Below are positions 60,884 through 64,000 of a stretch of DNA of 64,000 bases, one piece after another (the stretch's first letter is position 1; every line of letters begins with the position of its first letter). The position numbers and the translations under genes are program-made. The notes under the pieces are model-generated. The model saw only the letters and a list, made by a program, of their open reading frames with translations. It was not told the DNA's origin and made no database searches. The DNA is from an uncultured Lachnospiraceae bacterium (GTDB lineage: Bacteria; Bacillota; Clostridia; Lachnospirales; Lachnospiraceae). The stretch covers positions 113,410 to 177,409 of the forward strand of contig CANREB010000002.1 in the NCBI GenBank assembly GCA_947629525.1. The letters are read 5' to 3'.

Positions 60884-61186
60884 TTACAGATTTCTTCCTT
60901 GATACTGTATCGTTACCACATAAACCGTTTTGTACGTTTCGTCAATGCGGAAGATAACAATATAGTTATCAATCAACAACTGTCTGTAACTCTTTCCGGC
61001 ATATCTGCCCTCGTTTCGTTCTTGATGAGACTGCGGAAAAGTATCTAAGCTTAACACAGCTTTCTTAATTCTATCAATCTGTCGTTTTGCATTTTCGGGC
61101 GCCAATTTCTCATTTGCAATATATTCGTAAATGTTGCCGAATTCGCGTATTGCCTTGGGGTTAATCATTACCTTATATTTATCCAA
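60884..61186 (-). CDS. RelE/ParE family toxin
   Basis: A 100-residue protein: YKVMINPKAIREFGNIYEYI at the start and SYRQLLIDNYIVIFRID followed by VYVVTIQYQGRN near the end are the typical RelE/ParE fold pattern. Such toxins cut ribosome-bound mRNA or poison gyrase. A TTG start at 61186 overlaps the antitoxin stop by 8 bp and lies about ten bases after GGAG; the ATG at 61168 is an alternative that would give a 94-residue toxin. It pairs with the Phd-like antitoxin upstream. Confidence 0.88.
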   Translation of the reverse strand: MDKYKVMINPKAIREFGNIYEYIANEKLAPENAKRQIDRIKKAVLSLDTFPQSHQERNEGRYAGKSYRQLLIDNYIVIFRIDETYKTVYVVTIQYQGRNL

Positions 61187-61442
61187 AATGCTTTTTCTCC
61201 AATTCCGCAAAAACTGTCTCTGCATCGACTGCCTCTGCTCCGTTTGCAATTTCCTGTTCGGATTCGTAGATAGCCTGGTCAATGCGGTTAATCCTTGCGA
61301 ATTTATCATACAATTCACTACTCATTACAACCAAGTCACTATATCCGTTTTTGGTAATAAAAATAGGCTCCTGCTCTTTGTGCGCGATATTGGAGATTTC
61401 GGTTGTATTACGCAAATCCTTAATAGGCATAATAAGTGGCAT
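61179..61442 (-). CDS. Phd/YefM family antitoxin
   Basis: An 87-residue protein with the Phd/YefM N-terminal fold: MPIKDLRNTTEISNIAHKEQ and PIFITKNGYSDLVVMSSELYD, the DNA-binding and dimerisation part. The acidic C-terminal tail would wrap the RelE toxin encoded next. AAAGGA before the ATG is a good site. It likely represses its own promoter at 61470-61498. Confidence 0.92.
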   Translation of the reverse strand: MPLIMPIKDLRNTTEISNIAHKEQEPIFITKNGYSDLVVMSSELYDKFARINRIDQAIYESEQEIANGAEAVDAETVFAELEKKHFG

Positions 61443-61469
61443 AATGCTTCACGTCCTTTCTTTGGCACA

Positions 61470-61498
61470 ATTATAGCATAATTATGCGATGAAAACAA
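61470..61498 (-). promoter_or_regulatory. Promoter of the Phd-RelE module with palindrome in the spacer
   Basis: On the minus strand TTGTTT (61493-61498) and TATAAT (61470-61475) are 17 bp apart. The spacer contains the perfect palindrome GCATAATTATGC (61476-61487), a good candidate site for Phd autorepression. Confidence 0.75.
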
Positions 61499-61546
61499 TA
61501 GAAACATACAATATACTCTAATGGAAATTTTTAACATATACGTACC

Positions 61547-62764
61547 TCACGCCATTCTAACAACTAGCGTTATATAGAAGCATTCATCACGAATATCAGC
61601 ATATACCTCTCCATTCATGAGCCCCATCAGCCTTTTGCATATGAAAAGTCCAAGCCCATTGCCCTGCACCTTGTCCGCATTATTCCCACGATGAAAGCTT
61701 TCGAATATCTGCGGCAGTTCTTTCATTTCAAGAGTACAGCCCGTATTTGATACAGTGATAAGCTCACAGCCGTCCATTTTATCAAAGATGATCTCAATTC
61801 GTCTGCCGTCACCGTATTTAATCGCGTTTTCGATTAAATTCTGCAGGCACTCTGCAAGGCGGTCCGGATCGCAGGAAAGAATGCAGTCATCATATTTCCC
61901 AATCGCAAACTCCGTTCCCGACATGGCAAGCTGAGGAGCATATCTCCCCTCTATTTTTATGATGATAACGCTTAAAAAAGCTTCTCCCTGTGTGACCTCA
62001 AAGCTCATAAAGTCCTCGCTTGCCGCCTTTGTGATCTCGCTGACAAAACGCTCTATCTCATCTGCACGGGTATTAATGCTCTCGGCGGCAGCACGTCGTT
62101 TTCCCTCGTCCTTGTACAAGCCCTTGGCAAGCGCTCTTGCATTGAGCTTGATTGCCGACAAGGGAGTTTTGATGTCATGGGAAAGTGAGAGAAGCAAGAG
62201 TTTTTTGTCCCTCTGCATTGTAATTTCTTTTTTGCGGCTGTTCTCGATACTCTCACGCAAAAGGTTCACGCCCCAAGTGAATTTACCGAAAAAACGGCTT
62301 TTTTCTTCCGGTATCGGCACAGCAAGATTGCCCCTTGCAAGCTCCTCGGGAACATTGTTCAACCTGCCGAACGGCACGATGATATGCCCCCGGATATAAT
62401 ACAAAAGGCCAATCATCAATAGAAACAGCGCAGCTAATACACAGTTTATTGCCGCAATGCTGTGCTGTCCGTTCCCGACGGTATATTCAACACGATAAAG
62501 CGTTTCTCCCACTTCTATGATCAGATAATACTCATCGGATGTGTAGAGTTCTCCATCCTCAGCCCCCGACACGCCTGTAATGTGGGGATATTTTTCAAGG
62601 TCATAATTGCCCGTTTCCGCTATTTCATCTGCAAGCCGCTTGGCTTCCACACGATAAATACCTTCATTTCCGACTTTCACTCTCATAAGAAATAAATTCA
62701 ATCCAGCCGTCAGCAAAAGAAATACAGTTATCACTAAAATACACAGTCTTCTGAAAGTCTTCAT
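61547..62764 (-). CDS. Sensor histidine kinase (VanS/BceS-like)
   Basis: A 405-residue kinase with two membrane segments (about 8-28 and 105-125) around a short outer domain of about 75 residues, a HAMP-like linker, HisKA with SLSHDIKTPLSAIK (His about residue 195), and HATPase (N-box LIENAIKYGDG, G2 VQGNGLGLFIC). The short extracellular loop fits kinases that sense antibiotics through a partner transporter. It overlaps the regulator stop by 4 bp, and an ABC ATPase gene lies upstream, so a detoxification module is likely. Confidence 0.93.
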   Translation of the reverse strand: MKTFRRLCILVITVFLLLTAGLNLFLMRVKVGNEGIYRVEAKRLADEIAETGNYDLEKYPHITGVSGAEDGELYTSDEYYLIIEVGETLYRVEYTVGNGQHSIAAINCVLAALFLLMIGLLYYIRGHIIVPFGRLNNVPEELARGNLAVPIPEEKSRFFGKFTWGVNLLRESIENSRKKEITMQRDKKLLLLSLSHDIKTPLSAIKLNARALAKGLYKDEGKRRAAAESINTRADEIERFVSEITKAASEDFMSFEVTQGEAFLSVIIIKIEGRYAPQLAMSGTEFAIGKYDDCILSCDPDRLAECLQNLIENAIKYGDGRRIEIIFDKMDGCELITVSNTGCTLEMKELPQIFESFHRGNNADKVQGNGLGLFICKRLMGLMNGEVYADIRDECFYITLVVRMA

Positions 62765-63423
62765 ACAAACTTATACCCCACACCCCAGACAGTAAGCAAA
62801 CGTTTTGCATTCTTAGGATCATCACCGAGTTTCTGACGAAGGCGGTTGATATGCACATGGAGCGTTTGCAGCTCTGAATCGCTGTCGCTGCCCCAGACAG
62901 TACCAAACAAGTACTCTTTTTTCAGAGCTTTGCCCCGATTTTCAACCAAAAGCGCCAACAAGTCAAATTCTTTTGCGGGCAGTTCTACTGGCTTTCCGTC
63001 GATGACCGCTGTTTTATCTGCAAGATTGAGTGTCACACCGTCCGCCGACAGTGTATCACGCTGATACCTCCGTTTGAATATCCCCTTGATCTTAGCGATA
63101 AGAATATCAATGTCATAGGGCTTTTCAATATAATCATCAGCACCTAGTTCAAAGCCGTTCAGCTTATCCTCCTTCCCTGTCCTTGAACTTACAATCAGTA
63201 TAGGCGTATCCGCATTTTCCCGCAGCTTGGAGCAGACCGCAAAGCCATTCACATCGGGAAGATTGATGTCAAGCACCACAAGTCTTGCGCCATATCGTTC
63301 AAAAAGCTGTATGGCTCGCTCTCCGCCAGCCACGCTTGACACAGTATAGCCCTCGTCACGCAGGAAGTCCGTCAGTAAGTCAGCCAGTTCCTTATCGTCT
63401 TCTACTATCAGAATATCAGTCAT
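62761..63423 (-). CDS. OmpR/PhoB family response regulator
   Basis: A 220-residue regulator. The receiver has Asp52 (VVLDINLPDVNG) with EDDKELAD and KPYD; the C-terminal winged helix begins about residue 125 and shows LPAKEFDLLALLVENRG and ELQTLHVHINRLRQKLG, as in OmpR-type DNA binders. GGAG before the ATG supports the start. It is the partner of the overlapping kinase and probably controls the ABC genes at the right edge. Confidence 0.95.
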   Translation of the reverse strand: MTDILIVEDDKELADLLTDFLRDEGYTVSSVAGGERAIQLFERYGARLVVLDINLPDVNGFAVCSKLRENADTPILIVSSRTGKEDKLNGFELGADDYIEKPYDIDILIAKIKGIFKRRYQRDTLSADGVTLNLADKTAVIDGKPVELPAKEFDLLALLVENRGKALKKEYLFGTVWGSDSDSELQTLHVHINRLRQKLGDDPKNAKRLLTVWGVGYKFV

Positions 63424-63474
63424 AAGATCATCTCCTACCAGTCCTATAACATATCAACATAGATTTAGCAAGTA

Positions 63475-64000
63475 TCACCAGCCTTGTTCCATAAGCCAGT
63501 TGTTCAGTTCCCTTTCACGGTCACGAAGTTCCTTGCCTCCACCGTCAAAGTGTCCCATTTCTTTTTCTCCGACGATGCCGCCATCCTCAATGTAAAGCAC
63601 TCTGCTGCACTTTGCCGCAACCTTGGCATCGTGGGTCACACACATGATCGTTGTACCATCACGGTTTAAGGAGAGCAGCTCGTTCATAACTTCATCGGAG
63701 CTTGCGCGGTTGAGGGCGCCTGTCGGCTCGTCGGCAAATATCATCTTGGGCTTGTTTATCATACTGCGGCAGATACAAGCCCTCTGAAGCTGTCCGCCCG
63801 ACACCTCGTTAATATCATTGCCGCACACATCGCCAATGCCGAGCCTGTGCATGAGCGCTCTGCCGCGTTCCTCAATCTGCCTTCGGCTCTCCATATTCTT
63901 TTTCGACTTTACCGCAGGAAAAATGATATTATCAAGTATGGAAAGATTTTTCATCATGTACATCTGCTGAAAAATAAAGCCCATTTCGTCAAGCCTGAGC
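63475..64000 (-). CDS. ABC transporter ATP-binding protein, 5' end cut by window edge
   Basis: The frame is open at the right edge, so the N-terminus with Walker A lies outside the window. Visible are the Q-loop (GFIFQQMYMMKNLS), the signature VSGGQLQRACI, Walker B KMIFADEPTGAL and the H-loop (CVTHDAK). The pattern belongs to the MacB/LolD group of exporter ATPases, and with the downstream two-component system it fits an antimicrobial-peptide resistance transporter. The permease would lie outside the window. Confidence 0.9.
   Translation of the reverse strand, partial: LRLDEMGFIFQQMYMMKNLSILDNIIFPAVKSKKNMESRRQIEERGRALMHRLGIGDVCGNDINEVSGGQLQRACICRSMINKPKMIFADEPTGALNRASSDEVMNELLSLNRDGTTIMCVTHDAKVAAKCSRVLYIEDGGIVGEKEMGHFDGGGKELRDRERELNNWLMEQGW

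Overview
The window looks like chromosomal DNA of an anaerobic Firmicute, most likely a Lachnospiraceae-type Clostridium relative. The reasons are gene content and order: scpA-scpB beside a sporulation-era D,D-carboxypeptidase, rpsU, alaS-glyS, era-yqzL-recO, a fused 2-hydroxyacyl-CoA dehydratase activase, glutamate-111 MetA, strong GGAGG ribosome sites, many TTG/GTG starts and moderate GC. No phage, insertion sequence, rRNA or CRISPR array was seen.

Layout. Positions 1-20,000 are a long minus-strand housekeeping block. Read from high to low coordinates it holds a rhomboid-like membrane protein, a sigma-like protein lacking region 4, a small Cys protein, an M16C peptidase, era, a YqzL-like small gene, recO, a lipoprotein, glyS, alaS, rpsU, a CmpB-type membrane protein, a D-Ala-D-Ala carboxypeptidase, a phosphoesterase, scpA, scpB, an AraC regulator and a GH94-type phosphorylase cut by the left edge. 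Positions 20,100-24,500 carry a 1457-residue dehydratase-activase-like protein on the plus strand.

Positions 24,570-40,700 are the most distinctive part: a signalling island with four hybrid histidine kinases, one HD-GYP c-di-GMP phosphodiesterase response regulator, two single-domain receivers, and a GHKL kinase placed convergently with a LytTR regulator. One hybrid kinase ends in a DegV (fatty-acid-binding) domain. Another has tandem Cache sensors. A third has an eroded ATP-binding domain. None of the four hybrid kinases carries a DNA-binding domain, so the outputs are probably the stand-alone receivers, the HPt domains and c-di-GMP turnover.

Positions 40,700-56,000 mix housekeeping genes (asnS, metA, ligA, an RluF/RsuA-type pseudouridine synthase, an oxidoreductase, an SH3 protein, tRNA-Arg, an AlkD-type repair protein) with an AT-rich insert at 42.6-45.5 kb. 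The insert holds a candidate MazF/PemK-like two-gene module and a GntR-ABC transporter operon. At 52.9-54.9 kb a complete 2-isopropylmalate synthase is fused to a C-terminal AraC-type DNA-binding domain. Positions 55,700-64,000 are accessory: a hairpin leader, a 30-bp perfect inverted repeat, an EcsC protein, a C39-like protein, a truncated PIN toxin with intact RelB/DinJ-like antitoxin, a peptidase-E-like protein, a DUF4143 ATPase, a Phd-RelE pair, and a two-component system next to an ABC ATPase cut by the right edge.

The strongest candidates for something new are the LeuA-AraC fusion, the histidine kinase-DegV fusion and the phosphorelay island around it. All calls come from reading the sequence; no database search was run.
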